Shown here: positions 43,133 through 54,083 of the stretch, piece after piece
Layout: every line of letters starts with the position of its first letter
How positions within the stretch are numbered: the first letter of the stretch is position 1
Source: Pictodentalium vernedei
Lineage: Eukaryota; Mollusca; Scaphopoda; Dentaliida; Dentaliidae
NCBI GenBank assembly: GCA_031216915.1
Contig: CM062288.1
Coordinates: 182,864,596-182,928,595, forward strand
DNA length: 64,000 nucleotides
Direction: 5' to 3'
Translations under genes and position numbers: made by a program
The notes under the pieces: generated by a model
The model's database searches: none
What the model was told of the DNA's origin: nothing
What the model saw: the letters and a program-made list of their open reading frames with translations, nothing else

Positions 43133-44597
43133 ATGCAGTTATGGACAGCCTGGTTGTTACTGTTGACCAGAGATTTGCAGTCATGGTGTCTACTTTTTCA
43201 TTTTGGTCATTGTGTCATGTCTGTGTGTCATCCGTCTGTCAAGCTGTTCACGCTTTCATATCTAGAGAGCAACACCCCCCCACCCCCACCCCCCAAAAAA
43301 GCTATGGTTATTAGTGCTTATTGTTTTACATTTTGATTGTATTTAACAGTGCTATTGGCAAGACCTGGGTAGTCAATGTGGCTGGTGGTAATAACAAAAA
43401 TACTATCTGAAGTGGCTCAGAGAATCTGGGGGGGGGGGGGGGTGTGGTGTGGTTGTGAAAATCGGGTAAAATCTAACTTACAAAGCTATTCGGCAATCAG
43501 GAAGGCCATGCTGTATCTTTTTACTGGTTGAAAATAGAGACTTGTGGCTTTTGTTCATTCAACTCAGGATAGACTCCAGATTATTTTGCCTGAGTGAAAT
43601 CCAGGGGGAGATCACTCTTGTTTTCTCTTTAAGGTTCCGCTCCACAGTTTCGCACTTTTGCACAGGGGTGAAATTCTAAACAAAGTTCGTATGTTGAAAC
43701 TAAGGCCATGTAAAATAGAGATATATTTTTCGTATCAGATATATGATTACATTAAGCTTTTTGTTGGACAAGAGAATTTGAAGTTTTGGTCCCAAAAATG
43801 GAGTCTGATACATAGGGGTAAATTACCAGATGAATTATGGGAAACAGTGGCTTCGAAATATTGGCTATTTTTTTAAATGTAATATTTACTCTTGTTTGTT
43901 ACCAGACAGGAAACTAAAAATGAGACGGAAACATATGAATTTTTTTTTTGCATTTTAGAAACAAGGGATACTCTGCTCCAGGGGTGGGTAGGCGGGGTTG
44001 GTGGGAAAATTCTGCTTTTGAGGCTGCTAGGTGGCTGAAAATGACTGGTTTCGGTATTTTTTCAGGCAATTTTTCAGGTTGAAGTCTTGCCTTTGACAAT
44101 AAATAATTCCACCCACATTCAGATTGTTTATTTCTACTTAGTCAGATAGTGTTATATGTTTTTTTGTGGATTTGGGAAATGTAATACATGTAATGGGTTT
44201 GATAACTAAGTTACAGGATATCTGCATTTGAAGAGAGTGTATGGAATGTCACATTTGGAAATGCCTGGAAAACTGTGGAGCAGAACCTTAAAGAGCATTC
44301 TGCCGACGGTGTCAATTCTTGAACCAGGAAGTTCCTTATTTGTGTTTGAGTTATAAATACACCATTTTTCAAAAAACTTTTCATTATTTCTGGTTTGTGT
44401 GCTATTGTCAGTAGTAGTTAACATTCATCAAGGGATATCTCAGCACAACTGGAAGGAAATAAATGGAAATTTTGAGAAATTTATTGATGTACCCTAATTT
44501 CGCACTTGTTTTGAATTTTCGTCAAGATTTCAGAAACATTAAGGTAGAGCACTGCCCTTCCTAAACACCGAGCCTTGTATTTATGATAAATTTATTT
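43133..44597 (+). repeat. Mosaic monomer M30
   Basis: The first part carries the type q markers CTAACTTACAAAGC and TTGTGGCTTTTG. The region deleted in the other q monomers is present here. It has CGCACTTTTGCACAGG, CATTAAGCTTTTTG and a CCCAAAAATGGAGTC segment, which otherwise mark type r (M20, near 29,210-29,360). The monomer looks like a q/r recombinant, or a q copy repaired by gene conversion. Confidence 0.7.
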
Positions 44598-47500
44598 ATG
44601 CAGTTATGGACAGCCTGGTTGTTACTGTTGACCAGAGATTTGCAGTCATGATGTTTACTTTTTCATTTTGGTCATTGGTGTCATGTCTGTGTGTCATCCG
44701 TCTGTCAAGCTGTTCACACTTTCATATCTAGAGAGCAACACCCACCCCCCCCCCCCCAAAAAAAAAGCTATGGTTATTAGTGCTTATTGTTTTACATTTT
44801 GATTGTATTTAACAGTGCTATTGGCACGACCTGGGTAGTCAATGTGGCTGGTGGTAATAACAAAAATACTATCTGCAGTGGCTCAGAGAAATCGTGTGGG
44901 GGGGGGGGGGGGGTGGTGTGGTGTGGTTGTGAAAATCGGGTAAAATCTAACTGAAAAAGCTATTCGGCAATCAGGAAGGCCATGCTGTATCTTTTTACTG
45001 GTTGAAAATAGAGACTTGTGGTTTTTGTTCATTCAACTCAGGATAGACTCCAGATCATTTTGCCTGAGTGAAATCCAGGGGGAGATCACTCTTGTTTTCT
45101 CTTTAAGGTTCCGCTCCACAGTTTCGCACTATTGCACAGGGGTGAAATTCTAAACAAAGGGCGTATGTTGAAACTAAGGCCATGTAAAATAGAGATATAT
45201 TTTTAGTATCAGATATATGATTACATTAGGCTTTTTGTTGGACAAGAGAATTTGAAGTTTTGGTCCCAAAGTTGGAGTCTGATACATAGGGGTAAATTAC
45301 CAGATGAATTATGGGAAACAGTGGCTTCGAAATATTGGCTATTTTTTTAAATGTAATTTTTACACTGGTTTGTTACCAGACAGGAAACTAAAAATGAGAC
45401 GGAAACATATGAATTTTTTTTTTTGCATTTTAGAAACAAGGAATACTCTGCTCCAGGGGTGGGTAGGCGGGGTTGGCGGGAAAATTCTGCTTTTGAGGCT
45501 GCTAGGTGGCTGAAAATGACTGGTTTCGGTATTTTTTCAGGCAATTTTTCAGGTTGAAGTCTTGCCTTTGACAATAAATAATTCCACCCACATTCAGATT
45601 GTTTATTTCTACTTAGTCAGATAGTGTTATATTTTTTTTGTGGATTAGGGAAATGTAATACATGTAATGGGTTTGATAACTAAGTTACAGGATATTTGCA
45701 TTTGAAGAGAGTGTATGGAATGTCACATTTGGAAATGCCTGGAAAACTGTGGAGCAGAACCTTAAAGAGCATTCTGCCGACGGTGTCAATTCTTGAACCA
45801 GGAAGTTCCTTATTTGTGTTTGAGTTATAAATACACCATTTTTCAAAAAACTTTTCATTATTTCTGGTTTGTGTGCTATTGTCAGTAGTAGTTAACATTC
45901 ATAAAGGGATATCTCAGCACAACTGGAAGGAAATAAATGGAAATTTTGAGAAATTTATTGATGTAGCCTAATTTTGCACTTGTTTTGAATTTTCGTCAAG
46001 ATTTCAAAAACATTAAGGTAGAGCACTGCCTTTCCTAAACACTGAGCCTTGTATTTATGACAAATTTATGCAGTTATGGACAGCCTGGTTGTTACTGTTG
46101 ACCAGAGATTTGCAGTCATGGTGTCTACTTTTTCATTTTGGTCATTGGTGTCATGTCTGTGTGTCATCCGTCTGTCAAGCTCTTCACGCTTTCAAATCTA
46201 GAGGCAACACCCCCCACCCCCCAAAAAAGCTATGGTTATTAGTGCTTATTGTTTTACATTTTGATTGTATTTAACAGTGCTATTGGCAGGACCTGGGTAG
46301 TCAATGTGGCTGGTGGTAATAACAAAAATACTATCTGAAGTGGCTCAGAGAAATCGGGGGGGGGGGGGGTGGTGTGGTGTGGTTGTGAAAATCGGGTAAA
46401 ATCTAACTGAAAAAGCTATTCGGCAATCAGGAAGGCCATGCTGTATCTTTTTACTGGTTGAAAATAGAGACTTGTGGTTTTTGTTCATTCAACTCAGGAT
46501 AGACTCCAGATTATTTTGCCTGAGTGAAATCCAGGGGGAGATCACTCTTGTTTTCTCTTTAAGGTTCCGCTCCACAGTTTCGCACTATTGCACAGGGGTG
46601 AAATTCTAAACAAAGGGCATATGTTGAAACTAAGGCCATGTAAAATAGAGATATATTTTTCGTATCAGATATATGATTACATTTGGCTTTTTGTTGGACA
46701 AGAGAATTTGAAGTTTTGGTCCCAAAGTTGGAGTCTGATACATAGGGGTAAATTACCAGATGAATTATGGGAAACAGTGGCTGCGAAATATTGGCTATTT
46801 TTTTAAATGTAATATTTACACTGGTTTGTTACCAGACAGGAAACTAAAAATGAGACGGAAACATATGATTTTTTTTTTGGCATTTTAGAAACAAGGGATA
46901 CTCTGCTCCAGGGGTGGGTAGGCGGGGTTGGTGGGAAAATTCTGCTTTTGAGGCTGCTAGGTGGCTGAAAATGACTGGTTTCGGTATTTTTTCAGGCAAT
47001 TTTTCAGGTTGAAGTCTTGCCTTTGACAATAAATAATTCCACCCACATTCAGATTGTTTATTTCTACTTAGTCAGATAGTGTTATATGTTTTTTTGTGGA
47101 TTTGGGAAATGTAATACATGTAATGGGTTTGATAACTAAGTTACAGGATATCTGCATTTGAAGAGAGTGTATGGCATGTCACATTTGGAAATGCCTGGAA
47201 AACTGTGGAGCAGAACCTTAAAGAGCATTCTGCCGACGGTGTCAATTCTTGAACCAGGAAGTTCCTTATTTGTGTTTGAGTTATAAATACACCATTTTTC
47301 AAAAAACTTTTCATTATTTCTGGTTTGTGTGCTATTGTCAGTAGTAGTTAACATTCATCAAGGGATATCTCAGCACAACTGGAAGGAAATAAATGGAAAT
47401 TTTGAGAAATTTATTGATGTAGCCTAATTTCGCACTTGTTTTGAATTTTCGTCAAGATTTCAAAAACATTAAGGTAGAGCACTGCCTTTCCTAAACACCG

Positions 47501-50483
47501 AGCCTTGTATTTATGACAAATTTATTTATGCAGTTATGGACAGCCTGGTTGTTACTGTTGACCAGAGATTTGCAGTCATGGTGTCTACTTTTTCATTTTG
47601 GTCATTGGTGTCATGTCTGTGTGTCATCCGTCTGTCAAGCTGTTCACGCTTTCATATCTAGAGAGCAACACCCACCCGCCCCCCCCCCCAAAAAAAAAAT
47701 GCTATGGTTATTAGTGCTTATTGTTTTACATTTTGATTGTATTTAACAGTGCTATTGGCACGACCTGGGTAGTCAATGTGGCTGGTGGTAATAACAAAAA
47801 TACTATCTGCAGTGGCTCAGAGAAATCGTGGGGGGGGGGGGGGGGTGGGGTGGTGTGGTGTGGTTGTGAAAATCGGGTAAAATCTAACTGAAAAAGCTAT
47901 TCGGCAATCAGGAAGGCCATGCTGTATCTTTTTACTGGTTGAAAATAGAGACTTGTGGGGTTTGTTCATTCAACTCAGGATAGACTCCAGATTATTTTGC
48001 CTGAGTGAAATCCAGGGGGAGATCACTCTTGTTTTCTCTTTAAGGTTCCGCTACACAGTTTCGCACTATTGCACAGGGGTGAAATTCTAAACAAAGGGTG
48101 TATGTTGAAACTAAGGCCATGTAAAATAGAGATATATTTTTAGTATCAGATATATGATTACATTAGGCTTTTTGTTGGACAAGAGAATTTGAAGTTTTGG
48201 TCCCAAAGTTGGAGTCTGATACATAGGGGTAAATTACCAGATGAATTATGGGAAACAGTGGCTTCGAAATATTGGCTATTTTTTTAAATGTAATTTTTAC
48301 ACTGGTTTGTTACCAGACAGGAAACTAAAAATGAGACGGAAACATATGAATTTTTTTTTTTGCATTTTAGAAACAAGGGATACTCTGCTCCAGGGGTGTG
48401 TAGGCGGGGTTGGTGGGAAAATTCTGCTTTTGAGGCTGCTAGGTGGCTGAAAATGACTGGTTTCGGTATTTTTTCAGGCAATTTTTCAGGTTGAAGTCTT
48501 GCCTTTGACAATAAATAATTCCACCCACATTCAGATTGTTTATTTCTACTCAGTCAGATAGTGTTATATGTTTTTTGTGGATTTGGGAAATGTAATACAT
48601 GTAATGGGTTTGATAACTAAGTTACAGGATATCTGCATTTGAAGAGAGTGTATGGCATGTCACATTTGGAAATGCCTGGAAAACTGTGGAGCAGAACCTT
48701 AAAGAGCATTCTGCCGACGGTGTCAATTCTTGAACCAGGAAGTTCCTTATTTGTGTTTGAGTTATAAATACACCATTTTTCAAAAAACTTTTCATTATTT
48801 CTGGTTTGTGTGCTATTGTTAGTAGTAGTTAACATTCATCAAGAGATATCTCAGCACAACTGGAAGGAAATAAGTGGAAATTTTGAGAAATTTATTGATA
48901 TAGCCTAATTTCGCACTTGTTTTGAATTTTCGTCAAGGTTTCAAAAACATTAAGGTAGAGCACTGCCTTTCCTAAACACCGAGCCTTGTATTTATGACAA
49001 ATTTATTTATGCAGTTATGGACAGCCTGGTTGTTACTGTTGACCAGAGATTTGCAGTCATGGTGTCTACTATTTCATTTTGGTCATTGGTGTCATGTCTG
49101 TGTGTCATCCGTCTGTCAAGCTGTTCACGCTTTCATATCTAGAGAGCAACACCCCCCCCCCCCAAAAAAAAGCTATGGTTATTAGTGCTTAGTGTTTTAC
49201 ATTTTGATTGTATTTAACAGTGCTATTGGCACGACCTGGGTAGTCAATGTGACTGGTGGTAATAACAAAAATACTATCTGCAGTGGCTCAGAGAAATCGT
49301 GGGTAGGGGGGGGGGGGTGGGGGGGTGGTGTGGTGTGGTTGTGAAAATCGGGTAAAATCTAACTGAAAAAGCTATTCGGCAATCAGGAAGGCCATGCTGT
49401 ATCTTTTTACTGGTTGAAAATAGAGACTTGTGGTTTTTGTTCATTCAACTCAGGATAGACTCCAGATTATTTTGCCTGAGTGAAATCCAGGGGGAGATCA
49501 CTCTTGTTTTCTCTTTAAGGTTCCGCTCCACAGTTTCGCACTATTGCACAGGGGTGAAATTCTAAACAAAGGGCATATGTTGAAACTAAGGCCATGTAAA
49601 ATAGAGATATATTTTTCGTATCAGATATATGATTACATTAGGCTTTTTGTTGGACAAGAGAATTTGAAGTTTTGGTCCCAAAGTTGGAGTCTGATACATA
49701 GGGGTAAATTACCAGATGAATTATGGGAAACAGTGGCTGCGAAATATTGGCTATTTTTTTAAATGTAATATTTACACTGGTTTGTTACCAGACAGGAAAC
49801 TAAAAATGAGACGGAAACATATGAATTTTTTTTTTGCATTTTAGAAACAAGGGATACTCTGCTCCAGGGGTGGGTAGGCGGGGTTGGTGAGAAAATTCTG
49901 CTTTTGAGGCTGCTAGGTGGCTGAAAATGACTGGTTTCGGTATTTTTTCAGGCAATTTTTCAGGTTGAAGTCTTGCCTTTGACAATAAATAATTCCACCC
50001 ACATTCAGATTGTTTATTTCTACTTAGTCAGATAGTGTTATATGTTTTTTTGTGGATTTGGGAAATGTAATACATGTAATGGGTTTGATAACTAAGTTAC
50101 AGGATATCTGCATTTGAAGAGAGTGTATGGCATGTCACATTTGGAAATGCCTGGAAAACTGTGGAGCAGAACCTTAAAGAGCATTCTGCCGACGGTGTCA
50201 ATTCTTGAACCAGGAAGTTCCTTATTTGTGTTTGAGTTATAAATACACCATTTTTCAAAAAACTTTTCATTATTTCTGGTTTGTGAGCTATTGTCAGTAG
50301 TAGTTAACATTCATCAAGGGATATCTCAGCACAACTGGAAGGAAATAAATGGAAATTTTGAGAAATTTATTGATGTAGCCTAATTTCGCACTTGTTTTGA
50401 ATTTTCGTCAAGATTTCAAAAACATTAAGGTAGAGCACTGCCTTTCCTAAACACCGAGCCTTGTATTTATGACAAATTTATTT

Positions 50484-51658
50484 ATGCAGTTATGGACAGC
50501 CTGGTTGTTACTGTTGACCAGAGATTTGCAGTCATGGTGTCTACTTTTTCATTTTGGTCATTGGTGTCATGTCTGTGTGTCATCCGTCTGTCAAGCTGTT
50601 CACGCTTTCATATCTAGAGAGCAACACCCACCCGCCCCCCCCCCCCCCCAAAAAAAAATGCTATGGTTATTAGTGCTTATTGTTTTACATTTTGATTGTA
50701 TTTAACAGTGCTATTGGCACGACCTGGGTAGTCAATGTGGCTGGTGGTAATAACAAAAATACTATCTGCAGTGGCTCAGAGAAATCGTGGGTGGGGGGGG
50801 GGGGGGGGGGTGGTGTGGTGTGGTTGTGAAAATCGGGTAAAATCTAACTGAAAAAGGTATTCGGCAATCAGGAAGGCCATGCTGTATCTTTTTACTGGTT
50901 GAAAATAGAGACTTGTGGTTTTTGTTCATTCAACTCAGGATAGACTCCAGATTATTTTGCCTGAGTGAAATCCAGGGGGAGATCACTCTTGTTTTCTCTT
51001 TAAGGTTCCGCTCCACAGTTTCGCACTATTACACAGGGGTGAAATTCTAAACAAAGGGCTATGTTGAAACTAAGGCCATGTAAAATAGAGATATATTTTT
51101 AGTATCAGATATATGATTACAATAGGCTTTTTGTTGGACAAGAGAATTTGAAGTTTTGGTCCCAAAGTTGGAGTCTGATACATAGGGGTAAATTACCAGA
51201 TGAATTATGGGAAACAGTGGCTTTGAAAAATTGGCTATTTTTTTTAAATGTAATTTTTACACGGGTTTGTTTCCAGATAGGTAACTAAAAAATGAGGCGG
51301 AAACATATAAATTTTTTTTTTTTGCATTTTAGAAACAAGGGATGCTCTGCTCCAGGGGTGGGTAGGCGGGGTTGGTGGGAACATTCTGCTTTTGAGGCTG
51401 CTTGGTGGCTGAAAATGACTGGTTTCGGTATTTTTTCAGGCAATTTTTCAGGTTGAAGTCTTGCCTTTGACAATAAATAATTCCACCCACATTCAGATTG
51501 TTTATTTCTACTTAGTCAGATAGTGTTATATGTTTTTGTGGATTTGGGAAATGTAATACATGTAATGGGTTTGATAACTAAGTTACAGGATATTTGCATT
51601 TGAAGAGAGTGTATGACATGTCACATTTGGAAATGCCTGGAAAACTGTGGAACGGAAC
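50484..51658 (+). repeat. Terminal partial monomer M35 at the array edge
   Basis: M35 starts as ordinary domain C (CACCCACCCGCCCC), but from about 51,200 carries domain A/B variants: AAAAATTGGC, ACACGGGTTTG, GATAGGTAACTAAAAAATGAG-like sequence and GGGATGCTCTG. It also has private changes, such as GAGGCGGAAAC and GGAACATTCTGC. The array then stops abruptly after GGAACGGAACCT, where other copies continue into TAAAGAGCATTC. No terminal repeat or target duplication is visible at the junction. Confidence 0.85.
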
Positions 51659-51689
51659 CTTTCTTGAAAGTTTTTCTCCGCGAAACAGT

Positions 51690-51736
51690 TGACGTTGCTA
51701 TTGACGTCGTGATGTCATGATGCACACGCGACGTCA
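51690..51736. promoter_or_regulatory. Cluster of TGACGT / GACGTCA motifs
   Basis: TGACGT begins at 51,690, TGACGTC at 51,702 and GACGTCA at 51,730, with TGATGTCATGA between them. These match the half and near-complete CRE/ATF-type motif. They lie within 80 bp of the array edge. No gene start nearby supports a promoter, so the function is only a possibility. Confidence 0.3.
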
Positions 51737-51832
51737 TAGAGATGTTGACCACTCCGGGTAATGAGGGTCGACAACCTCCTGCTATACTACTTTTTTCGAG
51801 AACCAATAATTAACGAAACGGGCCCCAAACCG

Positions 51833-51927
51833 CAAACATTCGTTTATTATTATTAATATTTTCAAGAAATACTTTTGTTGCACAAAAGTAATTCTTTAAA
51901 ATAATAGTAATAAACGAACAAGCGTTT
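51833..51927. repeat. Imperfect inverted repeat near the array edge
   Basis: Arms of about 45 bp, running inward from AAACATTCGTTTATTATTAT on the left and reading AAACGCTTGTTCGTTTATTA on the opposite strand from the right, fold around a short TTGCA loop. The inner ends are ACTTTTG and CAAAAGT. The structure is AT-rich and could extrude as a hairpin. It may be a small fold-back element. Confidence 0.7.
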
Positions 51928-53227
51928 ACAGATAAAGGATATATGAAACCTAAATATAGTTTTGCACAATGAAAATTGTGACATCGCTGTCGTGCGAGCG
52001 GCCAGTACTTTTTCCGGCAGACAACTTGAAAAATTCTGACACGGACAGGGTCATGGGACGCACCCCCTCTCTCCACCCTTTTAGCTTGAGACCTGGGGCA
52101 TACCATTCTAGTGTCAGTTTCATTAAAACGTTGGGCACCAGTGTAAATAAACTATGTAAGAGTGTTAGTGCCACCAACACAAGTGATGGTCAGCACGCAG
52201 CTCTGTCAGTCATAGTGAACGAAACTCTGTTGAAATGACCAACAGTTATCTTATTTATCTGGCTATACCTACCCTATACCTGTCATATCCAGTATTGAAT
52301 ACAGGTGACCCTCCCCCCTATCGACACCACCACAATGTTATCCCCCAGACGAATAAAATAATTTTCCAATGCATTAGATTGCACGACAATACACTGGCTT
52401 CTGATTTCTAACAAACTCTCTCGCCCTACCGACCGGACACTAATAATACCCCTCTTAACACCCGAACCTTGACATTTCTGCCAGATAGGCCTCCTTTTCA
52501 TTCATTAACGACCACTCCAAGTGGAATATTGTTTTCCGAACGAGTACACCAGACCTCACCCATACAAATGCCCAATTTTGTCCATCGACTTTGCCATCCG
52601 TTACCTAACTGTAAATAAGAATTTAGTGCAACCCCGCCCAGCATCCTGGTGTTGATGATCAAATAAACTGATGCTCTATTCCAAACCGTATTTACAAAGG
52701 ATGCAGCTTGACAACTGCTGTTCCATGTAAAATTTACCAATCCCCCCTCCCACACACACACAGAGCTATATCCGTCTAATAAACATTCTAATAAAATACC
52801 AAACAACACACGTTATTGACAAGTATCGTTAAATCACGTTGCAATAAAAGTCCAAAGAGTGAATCTATACTATACATGAGGCTCCGTGAAGACATCCCAC
52901 AACTTCGGATGCCTTCCCCATCCCGCCATAATAAACCACAAAAAGAGCGATACACCCAAAAGATATCAGTGCACGCACGTTTCTCTCATCCGCCAGTGAG
53001 CAATGCTGCGAAAGTTGCCTCCTCCCTCTCCCCACACACACTACTCGAAAAGTGCTGCCGGTAAATGTCACCACTGGAGTGGCTCACCCTTACGAAGATG
53101 TGCGACTTTCACCCATTGCAGTGACCCAAAATTACAGCAGAAAATAGAAGATCGTGGAAATAATGGCCTTCCACCTCTAATTCAACTTCCACCCCACCTA
53201 GCATTTCCCCATTTGAATCCCGACGCA

Positions 53228-53242
53228 CCGACACCCATAATA
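53228..53242. repeat. Left target-site duplication of the SINE
   Basis: CCGACACCCATAATA is identical to 53,608-53,622, immediately beyond the other end of the element. Confidence 0.92.
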
Positions 53243-53607
53243 TATTATTTATTTATTTATTGGTGTTTAAGGTCACATATTTATGCACATGGCTAATCAT
53301 GACCGTGACAGTTTTACGGGTGGAGGAAGCCGGAGTACCCGGAGAGAACCACCAAGCAACGGCGAGCAACAGCGAGCAACTGTCAGCTCCCCAATTAACT
53401 CCACACAAGCAGGGTTAACATTGGTTGAAGACAAGTGCACCATCGACGTGCAGTACACCTTAGTACACAACGCCACCGTTCCCCCACGTGGGCAATGGAG
53501 ATGAAGTGTCTTGCCCAAGGACACAACGCGGTTGCCGCAGGTGGGATTCGAACCGAGGACCTCTCGGCTTGCAGCCTGCACCTCTACCTACTGAGCCACC
53601 GCGCTCT
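53243..53607 (-). mobile_element. tRNA-derived SINE, minus strand, with perfect 15-bp target duplication
   Basis: Read on the minus strand, the element starts at 53,607 with a tRNA-like head. The Pol III A box TGGCTCAGTAGG lies within 53,581-53,598 and the B box GGTTCGAATCC at 53,544-53,554. Next comes a body with GTGTCCTTGGGCAAGACAC (53,506-53,524), a near-palindrome of the kind seen in conserved SINE central domains. The GGTTCTCTCCGGGTACTCCG segment follows near 53,330-53,350. The 3' end is an AATAAATAAATAAATAAT tail at 53,243-53,260. The element is flanked on both sides by CCGACACCCATAATA, the expected signature of LINE-mediated insertion. It carries no open frame of its own. The SINE class follows from box A, box B, tail and target duplication; the family name is not assigned. 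Confidence 0.92.
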
Positions 53608-53622
53608 CCGACACCCATAATA
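53608..53622. repeat. Right target-site duplication of the SINE
   Basis: CCGACACCCATAATA directly follows the tRNA-like head and is identical to 53,228-53,242. Confidence 0.92.
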
Positions 53623-53734
53623 GATGAAGATCAAAATGGAACACATCCCACAAAAGCAAACTGAACCGTCATTGTGTGCATAAACAGTAAATACTCAACA
53701 CCGTTGCAGCTGATAAGCTACCAAGTGTACAATA

Positions 53735-53797
53735 AAAAGTCGAAATTTCGAGATTTTTAGTCGAAATTTCGAGATAAAAAGTCGAAATTTCGACTTT
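53735..53797. repeat. Three-unit palindromic mini-array, 21-bp period
   Basis: The palindrome CGAAATTTCG recurs at 53,741, 53,762 and 53,783, exactly 21 bp apart. The last unit widens to AGTCGAAATTTCGACT. About 40 bp downstream stands GTACGCTTCCGTA, near 53,832. The same arrangement recurs at larger scale at 58.2-58.7 kb. Confidence 0.85.
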
Positions 53798-53844
53798 CTG
53801 GGTCTGAGAATTATTTTTTATCATGTCCCTAGTACGCTTCCGTA

Positions 53845-53922
53845 TCTGCAAATTTATTTTCACAAAACACTTTTTCATAAAATTTATGAAAAAGCTTTTT
53901 GTAAAATAATTTTCAAACATAA
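53845..53922. repeat. AT-rich inverted repeat
   Basis: CTTTTTCATAAA and TTTATGAAAAAG form a near-perfect central palindrome at about 53,869-53,893. Weaker complementarity extends outward, TTTTCACAAAAC against GCTTTTTGTAAAAT. It sits in a 300-bp stretch rich in A/T and AACAAA repeats, with no gene. Confidence 0.65.
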
Positions 53923-54083
53923 AATATATTTTCTTAGAAAATATTTTTTGTGTTTGCAAATTATTTTTCTATTTTGCAAAACACAAAAATAATTAAGCTG
54001 AACAAACAATTAATTTACAAACCACAACAAACATTTAAGCTAAACAAATATTAATTTGCAAACACAAAAAATAAAATTGCTGT

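Larger units (their letters stand above)
22640..51200 (+). repeat. Satellite domain C with p, q, r and s monomer types
   Basis: Domain C has TTACTGTTGACC, CAATGTGGCTGGTGG, CACTGGTTTG, ACAGGAAACTAAAAATGAG and CAAGGGATACTCTG. Type p (M18, M22, M24, M27, M29) has CATCTGTCTGTC, TTAGTTCTTATTG and CATGCAGTGTC. Type q (M19, M25 and the start of M30) has CTAACTTACAAAGC and TTGTGGCTTTTG. Type r (M20, M26 start) has TCTTCACGCTTTCAAATC. Type s (M21, M23, M28, M31) has CATGATGTTTAC and TTATGATAAATTTA. M18-M31 reads p q r s p s p q r p s p q s. Every p is preceded by a monomer tail carrying GCATTTGCAGAGAG, so tail and p travel together. Confidence 0.8.
1..51658 (+). repeat. Tandem satellite array, about 1.46-kb monomer, 34 complete copies plus two partial
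   Basis: One monomer repeats head to tail across 51.6 kb. Taking the phase ATGCAGTTATGGACAGCC, monomers M1-M35 start at 1445, 2902, 4360, 5818, 7279, 8735, 10194, 11658, 13123, 14579, 16043, 17510, 18966, 20422, 21891, 23349, 24544, 26015, 27472, 28675, 30160, 31636, 33118, 34581, 36051, 37249, 38723, 40193, 41666, 43133, 44598, 46068, 47528, 49009 and 50484. Bases 1-1444 are a nearly complete monomer cut by the window. Spacing is 1456-1482 bp except three short copies near 1.2 kb. Copies are very similar, and differ by scattered substitutions and by homopolymer length. No RNA gene, tRNA boxes, transposase or reverse transcriptase is recognisable inside the unit. The plus strand has an AATAAA in the GACAATAAATAATTCC segment of each copy. 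It is a long-monomer satellite or macrosatellite; its origin is unknown to me. Confidence 0.97.
51659..53227. other. Right flank of the array, no gene recognised
   Basis: Sequence unrelated to the monomer. Short open frames exist, for example minus-strand 52,498-52,809 and 52,283-52,501, which overlap by ATGA. None has a recognisable domain, codon bias or splice signals that I can support. The segment contains the small structures listed at 51,690 and 51,833, and short (CA)n and C-rich stretches near 52,743 and 53,020. Confidence 0.6.

Noticed and set aside
1-51658. Tandem rRNA, snRNA or histone gene cluster
   Set aside because: Monomer length and repetition fit, but no 5S, U-snRNA or histone sequence and no Pol III boxes are visible in the unit.
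52283-52809. Two minus-strand frames overlapping by ATGA, as a translationally coupled pair
   Set aside because: Such coupling is bacterial. The surrounding DNA is eukaryotic and neither product is recognisable.
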